This document shows, in pieces, positions 12,706-23,399 of a stretch of 64,000 bases of DNA (position 1 is its first letter; every line of letters begins with the position of its first letter). A model generated the notes under the pieces. The model saw only the letters and a program-made list of their open reading frames with translations. It made no database searches and was not told where the DNA came from. The position numbers and the translations under genes were made by a program. Source of the stretch: Excoecaria cochinchinensis (Eukaryota > Streptophyta > Magnoliopsida > Malpighiales > Euphorbiaceae); the NCBI GenBank assembly GCA_947683425.1, contig CANTUQ010000081.1, positions 6,072,501 to 6,136,500 of the forward strand, written 5' to 3'.

Positions 12706-13039
12706 AAATAATTTTTTTTTTAAATTTTAAATTTAAGTAAAAAACACTAAAATTTTCAAACTTCATTTTTTAAAACTAATTTTTTAAATATTTTTATTAT
12801 TTTTTTATTTTTTATTCTAAAATGCAAATTTGACAAGGAAATCATCACTTTCAAACTCTTTGCCCGTGAATTGGCAATTTATCATCATTGGATAACTCCG
12901 ATCTAGGCTAACTCAGGACCCGATGTCTATAGATACTAGATACATGAAATAACACTAAATAATATTTAAAAGCAATAATAAACGAAAAGGGAACAAAAAC
13001 GAAGAAAACCGAAGAACTTCAAAAACTGGAGGCAGAGAC

Positions 13040-13345
13040 ATTTTACACGGCGGTATGACATTGCCTTACCGTCGCGTAAGACATCTTACACAGGGGTAAG
13101 GCAAAACCATACCGCATTGTAACATGCCTCATACAGAAGGCAGAATGCTTTTACACGGCGGTATGGAAAATCCATACCCCAGTGTAAAATGCACAGCCCA
13201 GAAATCTCACAAGGCATAATGACTTTACACGGTGGTATGGAAAGTTCCTCACCGTCGTGCAAAATCACGGCTAAGAATTTCTGGGGAAATTTCACGATTC
13301 ACACGAGGGTATGATAGACCATACCGCCGTGTGGATCGACAGAAA
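13040..13345. repeat. Palindrome cluster of V2 (ACACGGCGGTATGG type)
   Basis: Five imperfect inverted pairs built on TTACACGGCGGTATGG and its complement, for example at 13150-13192, where the two arms are separated by about 3 bases. The ORFs 13086-13295 and 13232-13513 are readings of this structure. It is about 1.0-1.3 kb from the LTR start, the usual place for a V palindrome cluster. Confidence 0.75.
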
Positions 13346-14879
13346 CCCAGAAATTTCCCAAAAATCCAAACTCAAGCACACAAAACAACATACTCAAAAT
13401 CCAACATTCCACTCATCAAGAACAACTTTTTGAAGCTCATAAACTCTAGGAACATCATTAACATGATTAAATCATTCAAGCCAAAATTAGCAACTCATAA
13501 TCCAAAAACTTAATCAATTGCATATATAATCCAATAATATCACAACCTAAGTTTTATAACCCAACATACTCAAAACTCAAGTAATATACACCATTATAAC
13601 TTCATCAATCAAGCCAATTTCCAGAAATCAACAAAGAACACAATAATCATCAAAATGCATATAATTTTCCAAACAAAATCCCAAACCTGAAATTCCTTTG
13701 CTCCTACTTAGTGAGCACTACTACCACTCGCCTTCTCCTTTCCCTTGGGATCGCGAGGAGGCTCAACTAAGCACAACACCCAAAATCACACAAAACAACA
13801 AACCCAAATTAAAACTCCAAACCAGCAAATTAAGAAGAGAAGAATGGAGAAGAAGAAGAAAATGCAGCAAAACTTACCCAAGTAGAGTTGGAGAGATGAT
13901 CTATTCCCACCAAAAATCACTTGAATCCAACTAGGGCACACTTAAGAAGAGAAAAGGAAGAAAGGTAAAGAGGATGAAGAGGAGCAACGGGAAAGAGAGA
14001 CAGCAATTGTTGTGTTCTTTTTCCTTTCCTTCAATTTAACTCCATTCCTAAACCCTAGCCAAATGTCACCCCTTCATTGGTGGAAATTGACCACTCACAC
14101 CCTACAAGCATGCAAGACACTACACACAACACTATCCTCACTAATGCACACCCTACCAACATGTGAGCATGCACACACTAACACAACCTAATGCACATAC
14201 ACCCTACTAACATATAAGTACCCACACAATATTATAGCCCGTAAAACATGCATTTTTCCAAAAATGCCATTAACACATGCCAAAATTCTCACACAAGCAC
14301 GCATACACATGGCAAATATGGCTCAAACTGATAGGGGGAATCAGGGTGTTACAATTTTTGTATTATTGCATTTTTTAATGTTTAACTTCTTGTTTTGAAG
14401 TATACATGGAATATTGGTGTTGAGTTATTGTGATAGCTTTGGTAGAGTTGATAATTTGGGCATGTTGAGTTCCTAAGGGAAACTCTGCCCAAATTTAGTT
14501 TGACCTCGATTGATTGTTTTGGTCATAAGTTAAGATAGAAAATTTCAAATTGTATAAAACTAGCACTGTTAGAAATATAAGACATATCCCTATAAATGTG
14601 CTTGAAATAGCCATAAGCAAATTATAGCTCTAACACCCTTAAAAGTGGCCAAAGCAGAGGTGTCTCTATTTTGGCGGGTTCATTGGAACAACATAGGTTG
14701 TTTAGATCATATCTGACGTTTTAAATGTCCAAATGACCTGAAATTTATCCCATTGGAAACTTAACATCCTAGGTATCAATTTTTAAAGTTTTCCCTAAAA
14801 ATGAGGTTTAGACGTTGGTTTAGGCGGTACAAAGTTTGAGGTAAAAAGCTGTCCTGATAGTCCGATTTTGGTTAGGCAC

Positions 14880-15570
14880 CTGATGGATGCCTCTTTCGCG
14901 AGCGCGACCTTGGTCGTGAGCATGATAGAACCTGCTTGATGAGGTTTTTTCTTCTTATTTGGGAACTCATGATTGGCATGAATCATTGCCCACTATTACC
15001 CTCCTCTATTTTGTGTATTTTGGGTGTTTTACCTCTAAAAACACACCAGAACTTCACCGAAACTTTTCGGAACTTATCTGACACATGTTTAGAGTCTTGT
15101 AAAGAGTAAATGAATGGTTAGAACTTAGTAATACATGTTATTAAGGTTATAAATATGATTAATTACTAAGTTACTTAAAGTGTAACTAAATTCTATATGA
15201 GGGCTTTTGGAACAAATGGCATTTCATTGGCCATAACTCCTTAATTTCAAGTCCAATTATAATGAAATTTCTGCCATTGTATTTTTAACATATAGAGAAA
15301 CATTTGACGAGAAGGCCATGATGGTTGAAAGTGATGTTATGTTGGTCTTTAGAAGTAATATAGGTGGATATTGGATAAGTGCTTGAAAGAGGTATGTGGA
15401 GTGGAGCATTGAACATGAAGTTCAGCCACAGTCACGAGCACGATAGGGGTCGCGGGCACAACAGTGTGCTCCAATGGGAAAAGATGTCAGATGGGTTATG
15501 TTGTGTGCACTACTTGTGCCGCGAGTGCGACAGAAGGGACTGTCGAGGTCTGTCGCGAGCACGATAGAGC
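14880..15570. repeat. Palindrome words of V1 (GTCGCGAGCACGAT type)
   Basis: Scattered degenerate copies of the word TGTCGCGAGCGCGACA: 14895-14930, 15430-15465 and 15515-15568. The last two enclose a GACTGTCGAGGTCTGTCGCG stretch. Same word family as in V4, V6, V7 and A1. Confidence 0.65.
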
Positions 15571-16161
15571 CTCATGTTTAGAATACTTTCTAAATGTCCT
15601 ATTTTGTATAAATTAGGTATTGGCCTATGAATAACTATGCTTAGAAAAATTATAGATGTGTTAATTCGTGTAAACATATGTATATTGAAGTGTGTGTTTG
15701 TTAATAAACCATACATGTGTGCACAATATTAAATGATATGTTAATGTTTAACATAGTTGTATGGAAAATGATAAGTATATATATAATCCATGTGAAGTGA
15801 TACATAATGAGATATGAGCTTGTATGGTAAATCATATATGTGTGTGTATGCAAGATATCATATGTTAGGATATTAGTTAATATTGGTGTGTTGGTGTGAC
15901 TTATGACCTTGAGCTTAAGAATTGCTTATTTACATGTAGACTAATAATGTGGCAATTCAGGTGAGCATGTGTCTATATATGTATATACAATTTGTATGAA
16001 TTTAATTATGAAGTGTGAGATTGAAAATAAGATATACGCGTATGGAAGTAAATAGTATTACGAGCTATCCGATATTTGTTTAACGCAGTTTTGTGAAGGT
16101 TTATATCATGAGAATTTGATTTAAGTAACATAGTTAGTTGTCTAGACAACAAGTCAAGTCA

Positions 16162-16480
16162 TGGATAGATAGGCATGCCCATAGGGTCTGAAGTGCTGCA
16201 GCCAAAGCGAGTGATTTCTATTAACTGGCCCCGTTTGGGTCAGAGGTAATCCTAAAATAGGTTCCCTAAAAGTGAGTGATTGTGTGCGTCTTTTTTATAA
16301 AAGTGTCTACGGATACTAGATTGATATGAAAGTATCTACGGATACTAATGCGTTATAAAAGTATCCACGAATACTAGATTGATATGAAAGTATCTATAGA
16401 TACTAATGTGTTATAAAAGTATCTATGGATACTAGCTTAAAGGTATTTACGGATATTAGAGTGATAATCCCGTTATCCAC
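16162..16480 (+). repeat. Hairpin-string module, V1
   Basis: The outer stem TGGATA (16162) / TATCCA (16474) encloses GGCATGCC, a GGCCC-CGTTT-GGGTC hairpin, and then six tandem hairpins of the form AGTATC-TACG-GATACT with loops TACG, CACG, TATA and TATG (16300-16460). Several stem changes are compensated on the other arm. Confidence 0.75.
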
Positions 16481-17153
16481 TACTATAAAAGTGTAGGCAA
16501 GTTAGGAAGTAGTTATCAAACAAGTGATTGATTATCAACTTTGTGTATTTATGTGAATTTGTGAGTGTATAATATTGTTAGGTCGAGGTGTATATAGTGT
16601 GGTTTGTGATCGTAATTGATGGGGTATGTTCTATATGTATGTTGATGTTGATAATTGTTACTGTATAATGTAAATTTAATGCATTCTCGGTACAATATAT
16701 GGTATCATGTACGCTATGTTGTGATAACAAGCTAATGACTATGAGCTTTATATGAAATGATGACTATATGGTATTGTTAGAGATTGAATAAAGGTATGCA
16801 TTGTTTGGATTTGTATTTATAATATGATGAAAGTTTTATGCATATGCAAGTGCTAATGGTTATTTTGATATATATATACGAATTTATATATGTGATACAA
16901 GTAAATATAAGGCTTATAAAATCAAAATGAATGAATGAAGAAGTACCATAATAAGCAAATGAATATATGTGAATTCGGGATACGAAATAAAGAATTAAAA
17001 ATGGCTTTGAGGATATGGATAGTTACTTGTGGGTAATTACTAGTGAGTGCACTATTAATGATCTCAAAGTGAATTGTATATATATATGTATGTTGCTTGA
17101 GCATGTGATTGGAATTAATGATCACTGTCAGTGTTCATCCATTTTTTGTTGAT

Positions 17154-17200
17154 CCCCACTAAGCATTATCGCATAGCATGGATGTTTTATCCATGTAGGT
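17154..17200 (+). promoter_or_regulatory. Conserved double hairpin and acceptor, V1
   Basis: CCCCACTAAGC-ATTATC-GCATAGCATGG and then GGAT...ATCC ending CCATGTAG|GT. Candidate 3' splice site with AG at 17197-17198; ACTAAG about 40 bases upstream could serve as branch point. Confidence 0.5.
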
Positions 17201-17285
17201 TTCTGAAGATAGCATTTTGGAAGACAGTCCTGCATTGCCAACGGCCAACACATTAGGAATCTGCTATTTAAGTAGGTTATATTTT

Positions 17286-17720
17286 GGGGTTGATTTCACC
17301 AATGGTCACTCAACTTATCGCTTATCGCGCAAAAGTAACCGACTTTTTTTTTCTTACTTAAATGTCACTGAACTTTTAACATTATTGCACAAAAGTCATG
17401 TTGGCCGGAATCCGACGATGACTCTTGCCGGATTGATAAGTTCAACAAATGCTACATTTAAATTAATTTCACTCACGGTCACTAGACTTATCATTTATCT
17501 CGCAAAAGTAATTAACTTTTTTTTTTAACTTAAATGTTACTGAATTTTTAACATTTTTGCAAAAAAGTCATCAATCCGACAAGGGTCGTCGCCGGATTCC
17601 GGTCAACATAATTTTTGTGCAATAATGTTAAAAGTTCAGTGACATTTAAGTAAGGAAAAAAAAGTCGGTTACTTTTGCGCGATAAGTGATAAGTTGAGTG
17701 ACCATAAGTGAAATTGACCC
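17286..17720. mobile_element. MITE, Mutator-like, 9-bp target duplication
   Basis: A 435-bp element with long inverted ends (about 160-170 bp, high identity) beginning GGGGTTGATTTCACC and ending GTGAAATTGACCC. It is flanked by a perfect 9-bp duplication TTATATTTT (17277-17285 and 17721-17729), the length made by MULE transposases. Inside, a second direct partial copy of the left arm (from about 17463) precedes the right arm. It encodes nothing; the 103-aa ORF on the plus strand is a reading of the arms. It lies in V1 after the candidate acceptor. Confidence 0.85.
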
Positions 17721-17999
17721 TTATATTTTGTAATAGTAAAAGATGTGTATTTGTAATTAGTATGTGTAAAGCAACAAAAGATTTTATATCAAGAAGCTGT
17801 ATTTTGTAAAGTGAAAACTGAAGAAAGACTATAAATGTTATGTAATGTAATGCATGGATTTTCAGAATGTAAATTGCATGTTAACGAAATTTATTAATCT
17901 TGAACTTTGTATGGAAGAACTGATTTATGTGCATGTGATGTGTTGTGACACTCCATAGCCATCATAGTAAAGTTCTATAGGTGGTTAGGGGTTGTTACA

Positions 18000-18119
18000 T
18001 ATATGCCATTATATTTCTTATTGCATTCACAAGTTAAAGTTGCTTGCATTACCAAGTGGTGGATAACGGGTAATAACGCATAGTTACCCAAAGGTACATT
18101 TCTTATTCAAATTCATATG
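18000..18119 (-). mobile_element. V3 LTR fragment, left of T2
   Basis: The left piece of a minus-strand V LTR, including GTGGATA (18059) of its hairpin-string module. It continues at 33915 on the other side of T2, joined by the CATAG duplication. Confidence 0.7.
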
Positions 18120-18344
18120 CATAGGGTAGACACCGGGTCCTGAGACAGCCCAGATTGGACTTACCCAATGATAATAAGATGCATTGTCACGGGCAAAAGG
18201 GTTAAAAGTGATGATTTCCTTGAAAATTTGCATTTTATAGTGAAAAATTAAAAAATATTAAAAAAAATATTTTAAAAATTAATTTTGAAAAATGGGGGTT
18301 TAAAAATGTAGTATTTTTAGTTAATCTTTAAAAAAAAATATTTC

Positions 18345-18530
18345 CGAGCGTCGGCCTTGCGATAGCCCGAAGGCGCGCGCTGGCGCAGCGGGCTGCGAGG
18401 CGCTGCGGAGCACCATCGGGTGGCGCTCCGCGCACACGCACGCTGGGCGAGCGCTCTCGCCCAGCGTGCGCTATGGATGCCCGTCAGGCGTTCCGACGGT
18501 CGTCCGCAGGCCCTGTTCCACCGCAAAACG
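18345..18530. repeat. GC-rich palindrome patch, T2 5' LTR
   Basis: A GC island upstream of TATA. It contains a perfect 15-bp stem with a 4-base loop: arms 18437-18451 and 18456-18470 (CGCACGCTGGGCGAG and its complement). The counterpart in the 3' LTR (31165-31345) lacks this hairpin and differs at many positions. Confidence 0.85.
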
Positions 18531-18702
18531 GGCATTTTGCCCCAAATTTGATTTTTTCCGATTTTTTTCCACAAAATTCGATTTTTTATGACTTTTTTAA
18601 GAGATTTTTAGGTTTTTTTCAATTTTTAAAATTTAAAATTGTTAATATCTGATTTTATTAAGTTTTATCCCTTTAATTAACATTTGTTTCCTATTTTCTT
18701 CA

Positions 18703-18709
18703 TATAAAA
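18703..18709 (+). promoter_or_regulatory. Putative TATA box, T2 5' LTR
   Basis: TATAAAA, conserved in the 3' LTR at 31513-31519. About 580 bases into the LTR; the expected start of R is near 18735. Confidence 0.5.
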
Positions 18710-20699
18710 AGAATATGAAGAAAACCTAAAAGGGAAAATTTTTCTTAGGGTTTTTTTTTTATCTTTTTCTCTTCTTCTTCCTTTCAAACTCTCTCAAAAA
18801 TTCCAGATTTTCCCCACCAAAAAGAATAAAGAATTCAGTTCATTTTTTTAATCTTTTTTTCAATAGAATTTCTTCTAAACATATATTTGGAAGGAGTTTT
18901 TGTTGTTGAATTTAATTTGGAGACAAATACAACAATTATTTGCTCTCAAAATTCCTTTTTTTCTTCTTTATTTGTGTTCAATAAAACTTTTTCCATTGAT
19001 TTTCTTTTGAATATCTTTTTGATGAAAAATTAATTTTGAGACAAACAAAACAATTGTTTGTTATCAAAATCTAATTTTTTCATTTGATTTTCTAAAATAA
19101 GACTTTTAATCATTTTTTTCTTGATGCAAACAAAGTGATTATTTGTTTTTGAAATCATTTTTCTTTATTTTAATCAATAAAAATCTTTTTTTTTTATCAA
19201 AATCATTTCTTTAGGCAAAGAAATCAATTCTTTGTTCTTAAAGAATTTTTGATCATTTTTTCATCCTATTTTTTTCTTGAAATAAAATTCCAACATGTTC
19301 ATCATATTACACTCTAATATTGCAAATCATCAAATAAAAAATCGATACTCATTTTACCTTCATCAAATCCGAAACTCTGAGGGTAAACATTCTGGGCTTA
19401 TTCTTTCTTTTTATTATTTTTGTTCATGTTTAATTTATTCATGTATGTTTTTATTGACTTCTTTTATTTATTTATTTTATTTATTTCAGATTTGTTTTAT
19501 TTAATTTGTTTATATATGATTTTATTCTCATTCATGTATATTTTGTTGTTTTCATTAATTTATTTATTGTTCTCATTTATTTTTTTATTCTATTGCTGTT
19601 ATATTTGTTTTGTTATGTATATATATTATTACATTTTTATTCATGTGAATATTGATCTCTTTTAATTCCTAACATGTAAATAATTCATTTTACTTTGATT
19701 TCTCATTATTTTTAACATGTAATTAATAAATTCATTTTAATTGATATTTTTTACCATGTAAAGGTTTTATATTAATATTTGTGATACATCAATTAATCAT
19801 ATCATTCATTTAATTATTTTCATCGTTCTCTTATACATTTTTATCATTCTTTTTATCGTTGTCACATGTTTTATTTATTGTTATTTATTTATTTTCATTG
19901 TAATTATTAATCATGTGCATATTTTCATATATTAATTCATTAACACGTTTTATATTATTTCAATCATATCTTTTAATTCATTTGTCATTTATAATGCATT
20001 TTTCCCATTTATTTTAGTTTATTAATATTTCAATTCTTTTAATCCATTTTCGATGCCATCTCTCTTTACTTTATCTCATTTTATCATTAATTTATTTAAT
20101 TGATTTAATTACTAACATTATTTTATTTGTGTTTTATGATTATTTCACATCTCATTTTCCTCTTGGAAAATTTTTGCGAGCACACGGGGAGATCCAGAAG
20201 GCTCATTTGGGATGAAGTATTTATTTGTAATATTTTATTTATTTGTCTTTTCCATTTATTTTGCCATGTAATTTTCTTATAAAACTGTTTACTTTAGGCA
20301 CGCTAGAATAAAAATCACAAAGCATTTTTATTAATTAATTTGGAACTTTTCCTAAATAAAAATGGGACCAATGTCTCAATTTTCTCTATCCAAAATAAAA
20401 TCATCACATTAAAATTATTTTATAATAAATATGCATGCGAGGACCAATGTCCTTATCATTAATGAATATCCCGATTTATGCATGATTTGTATTTTATTTA
20501 CAATGGGGGTTGTATTCAGCCCCTAGTTTTGTTGTAATATTTTTACATATGCTTTATTTTATTTACGCTTTTATTTATCGCTGCCACTACGTGATTGACA
20601 TGCGCTTTAATTAATTGCATTAAAATGAATGAGAAATGGGATGAAATGATAAATTCAAAACTCGATTATAAAATTAACCAAGGTATGAATAAATGGGAA

Positions 20700-20975
20700 G
20701 TCCCAAACTCACTCTGGTCTTGGGCTCAATGAGGCTAGAGGTCCATCTTAATGTTTCATTGGTGTGGAATCTCCAAAATATCTCTTGTGTCCCACCAAAA
20801 GACTTAAATTTACAATCCTAAGCTCCACGGGGTAGAGGGTCATTCCAGTGTTCTATTGGGATGATATCTCCAAGATCCCTTTGGCTTGCCCAAAATGGAT
20901 ATTATGCACTATCTTAGGCTCACCGAGGCTAGACGACCTATCCCAATGTTCTATTGGGTGGCGACTCTAAGAAAC
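20700..20975 (+). repeat. ~100-bp triplication near the LTR 3' end
   Basis: Three diverged units in the 5' LTR, each with a hairpin such as CCCAATGTTCTATTGGG followed by a CTCCAAGA-like phrase and TGCCC(A)AAA. The third unit ends GGGTGGCGACTC, repeating the core of the PBS 134 bases upstream of the true one. The same block is found in the T2 3' LTR (33535-33785), the solo LTR (10625-10975, reverse) and T1 (7240-7400). Confidence 0.7.
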
Positions 20976-21091
20976 TTCCTTATTGCCCAAAATAGACGCA
21001 CTTGTAAATACCTTACAAGTTTTTATGAACCTCTCTCGAAAGCCCTAAAGCGGGCCTTCGGGGCATCCTACGGGGTTCGGCGCGCGTCACA

Positions 21092-21111
21092 GTGGCGACT
21101 CCGCTCGGGAC
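21092..21111 (+). promoter_or_regulatory. Primer binding site of T2
   Basis: GTGGCGACTCCGCTCGGGAC directly after the LTR. It is of the TGGCGACTCC type seen in Ogre-like elements, for which an arginine tRNA primer has been reported; the match to a particular tRNA was not checked here. Confidence 0.7.
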
Positions 21112-22142
21112 ATACTCGAGACTTCACTTCGAAAGTACCTTGGTTAAAATTTATAATTGAGTTTTAATTTAAAAATTTCATCCTTTTTTTCAAAATTGCA
21201 TTGCATCGCATTAGTTTGGTCCCTCTTTCAGCCCCGGTGCGTTCACGAAGCTCGACCCTACGTTCACTCAATGTAGGGAAGTGTTAAGGATAATCACCCC
21301 AAGCCTCATACCATCATGGTATATTAAATGGAGACCCGATCGATCGTTACGCTCGTGATGAGATAGACCCGTTGGCAGGGACCATGCTTGGGTAGCCCTA
21401 AAGTAACATCACCTTGACCAAAGCTCATGTAATGGAAATAGTTACTTCCCCTATGTAGTATGAACCTTAATACTACGCTTGCTATGTGGATCATTATGTA
21501 TTGAACAAACCAGATAATTTGATTTGGTCACCTAATCAAAGGCTTTCATGCCCCGATAGGCCTTTGTCAACTTATTCGGACTGCCTAAATACATGATGGT
21601 CAAAACCCATGTGTATGCACATTAGCTAAGAGAAGTTATGCTGCCGATTTTCCACTGAGCACTATACGCGTCCATTGGGTTCCCTGTTAACCCATGGATC
21701 AAGCCCACCTAGGACAGAGACTGCACAACCTTGTGTGTGGGGGCAATAAGGTTGGAAGGATCTATCTGCTTGCATGTGGTTGTGGATGATGCATTGCATA
21801 TTCATGTTATTTATGCACAAATAAAATTTTTTATTCCTCCCTATGTATATATCTTATTCTTTGTATATAATTATTACATGTACATATTATCCTGTGTATA
21901 GTTTTTCAAATGTTTCACATGTATTATTGTAATCTCTTTTAGTCACTGTATACCATTTGTTGCACAGCACGATCATGCATTACATATTATTCATACATCA
22001 TTCTAGCTCCTTGATTTTCAGCCATTAAAGACCATTTGCTTGGGTGGTTAGGGGATCCCAATAGTTGTCTAAGGAGCGATCAGAGTTCACATGGGCTAAC
22101 AAAGTTTTAGCGTTCTTACCAGAGCATCTAAAGGCATTAGAA
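21112..22142 (+). other. T2 5' untranslated region
   Basis: About 1 kb between PBS and gag without a convincing ORF. It holds short phrases such as CCCATGGATC and a run of TATA-like T/A sequence (21830-21930). I see no repeat or structural RNA in it. Confidence 0.6.
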
Positions 22143-23099
22143 ATGGCTGGCCCTTCATAACAGAATGAAGAGACTCGTGCCCTAATTGCCCAGGAGTTGG
22201 ATAGAAGGTTCGAGGAGCTTGAAACAAAGATGCTCGCCATGGTCAAAGAAAGGATGGATGCCATGGCACTTGTTCTGCAAGCTCAGCTTATGGCAATAAC
22301 TCTCAACCAAGGAAAGCTGGCCACAATCGAGAAGGCTCATACAGTGACGGCTCCCGTACCTCCTTTTCCTTCTAAGACTAGAGGTAAGAGATCACTTGAT
22401 TGCCCGATTGAGCAAGGACGAAATAGGAGGCCTATTTTAGAACATGGCATTATGTCTAAAGAGGATGAAGACCCTGCAATCATGAGTACTCCAAAGAATG
22501 AAAGCTCGAGAGGCCTTGACAATAGTAAGGCGAATACTAAGGCTACAAAAATCCCAGCCACTGGAGCAGTTCAGTCCCACCTCACTATTTCGGGTAGGCC
22601 ATTATCCTGGCACTTCACCCGTCTCATTAGGAAAGGGATGTTACAACCCTTACCGGTCGGGCCTGCCCCAAGTCAAGGACACCCTAGGCATAGAGCAGAT
22701 TGGTACTGTGTGTATCACCAGTATTCAGGGCATAGAACAGACTATTGCCATCCTCTAAGAGATCGCATTCAAGAACTGGTGCCATACCCAAAAAATGAAA
22801 AGATTGTGGAAGCGCTAACCATGGAGGTGAGACAAAGGTATTTTTCTAATTTTGGCAGATCTTTGTCCTGGGTCCTCAAGAGGCTGATGAAGGAGGGAAT
22901 ATTGCAGCCATTGCCAGCTAGGCCCGCCACAAGCCAGGGACAGTCCGATCATAAAAGGGATGAGTATTGCGCCTTCCACCAGCACACCGGGCATACCACA
23001 GATTATTACAAGGCCTTAAGACATGCCATTCAAGATTTGATTGACTCCAAGCAGATCTCTGACCCAGAAAAGCAAGAGGAAAATAATAAGATGGACTAA
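22143..23099 (+). pseudogene. T2 gag remnant with duplicated knuckle region
   Basis: The reading begins ATGGCTGGC at 22143. A stop (22158-22160) interrupts it at codon 6; after that it stays open to 23099, 319 codons in all. This is much shorter than usual Tat gag, so most of the capsid region is missing. A block of about 87 residues is present twice (261-bp period; GRPLSW at 22593 and GRSLSW at 22854). Each copy has the Tat phrase L-QPLP and a CX2HX4HX4C knuckle: the first is intact (22706-22748); in the second (from 22968) the last Cys is Tyr. The N-terminal part is rich in E, K and M and may form a coiled coil. Gag would package the RNA; this copy is unlikely to function. Confidence 0.8.
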
Positions 23100-23399
23100 G
23101 CGCCTAAGAAGGAAGGAATGATGGGCCCTGAAGTTGATTATGGACCGTCGGCAATAACACCTGCATCGGCGGAGAGAGGAAGATGATAGTTTAGACTTTC
23201 CTTCTTAGTTCTGAACTTTTTTAATAATGTTATTGACGTTTTTTAGTGTTATTAATAAATTAAAAAATTTCCTTCACTTGTGTGATGTTTTTTTTTAACG
23301 ATTTCATTATGCATGATCATAATCCATTTATATTTGACATTAGCTCGATTGATGCTACTCTATTTATTCTTAGAACCTTGAAAATCTTGATGGCATCTG
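23100..23399 (+). other. Gap between gag and RT; protease missing
   Basis: About 300 bases without an ORF. A T-rich stretch (23210-23300) follows the end of gag. No aspartic protease motif (DTG/DSG) is seen where Tat elements have one. From about 23395 the phrase ITPEEQQKFERILKK marks the approach to RT, with one in-frame stop near 23450. Confidence 0.6.

Larger units (their letters stand above)
10515..12931 (-). mobile_element. Solo Tat-like LTR nested in V2
   Basis: A 2417-bp solo LTR on the minus strand. It begins TATGATGCGCGCC (reverse of the T LTR 3' end) and ends CCGATGTCTATA (reverse of the 5' end), each with one change in the terminal dinucleotide region. It is flanked by a perfect 5-bp duplication GATAC (10510-10514 and 12932-12936). 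The middle contains the CCAATGTCC phrases and T/A-rich stretches of T2, and the GC-rich patch is at 12553-12705. It has no internal region, so an older full insertion was reduced by LTR-LTR recombination. Confidence 0.9.
9421..14353 (-). mobile_element. V2: solo LTR nested in V1
   Basis: It begins TGTAACACCC and ends GGTGTTACA on the plus strand; the order of internal landmarks shows it lies on the minus strand. Flanks are ATTTG (9416-9420) and ATTTT (14354-14358), a 5-bp target duplication with one change. Without the T solo LTR it is about 2.5 kb. On the minus strand the candidate donor TTGG|GTAAGT is at 13877 and the acceptor CCGTGCAG|GT at 9802, next to the conserved hairpin. Palindromes lie at 13040-13345 and the hairpin string at 10111-10353. 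Confidence 0.85.
8746..17999 (+). mobile_element. V1: 3' LTR, interrupted by V2 and a MITE
   Basis: The LTR begins TGTAACGACCC directly after the polypurine tract and ends GTTGTTACA. Without the insertions (9421-14353 plus target duplication, and 17286-17720) it is about 3.9 kb. Landmarks: TATATAG near 9020; a candidate splice donor AGG|GTAAGT with GT at 9210-9211; palindromes 14885-14930 and 15420-15570; hairpin-string module 16162-16480; conserved terminal hairpin and candidate acceptor CCATGTAG|GT at 17198. Being preceded by gag remnant and polypurine tract, it is a 3' LTR. No coding sequence. Confidence 0.8.
18125..21091 (+). mobile_element. T2 5' LTR
   Basis: 2967 bp, beginning GGTAGACACCGGG (the usual first T is a G here) and ending GCGCGTCACA. 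U3 holds the GC patch 18345-18530. TATAAAA at 18703 is followed by AAAACCTAAAAGGG, then long T-rich leader sequence, CCAATGTC phrases, and a ~100-bp triplication near the end. The T-rich stretch 19420-19665 can be read as a hydrophobic ORF; the same ORF appears in the 3' LTR, and it is a composition effect. Confidence 0.93.

Noticed and set aside
19295..19665. Small hydrophobic, membrane-like ORFs (also 32113-32474)
   Set aside because: T-rich LTR sequence reads as F/L/I/Y in any frame. The two ORFs are the same LTR segment in the two copies of the T2 LTR.
21300..21760. Conserved-looking sequence in the T2 5' region as a host gene fragment
   Set aside because: No frame gives more than short open stretches, and no domain is recognisable.
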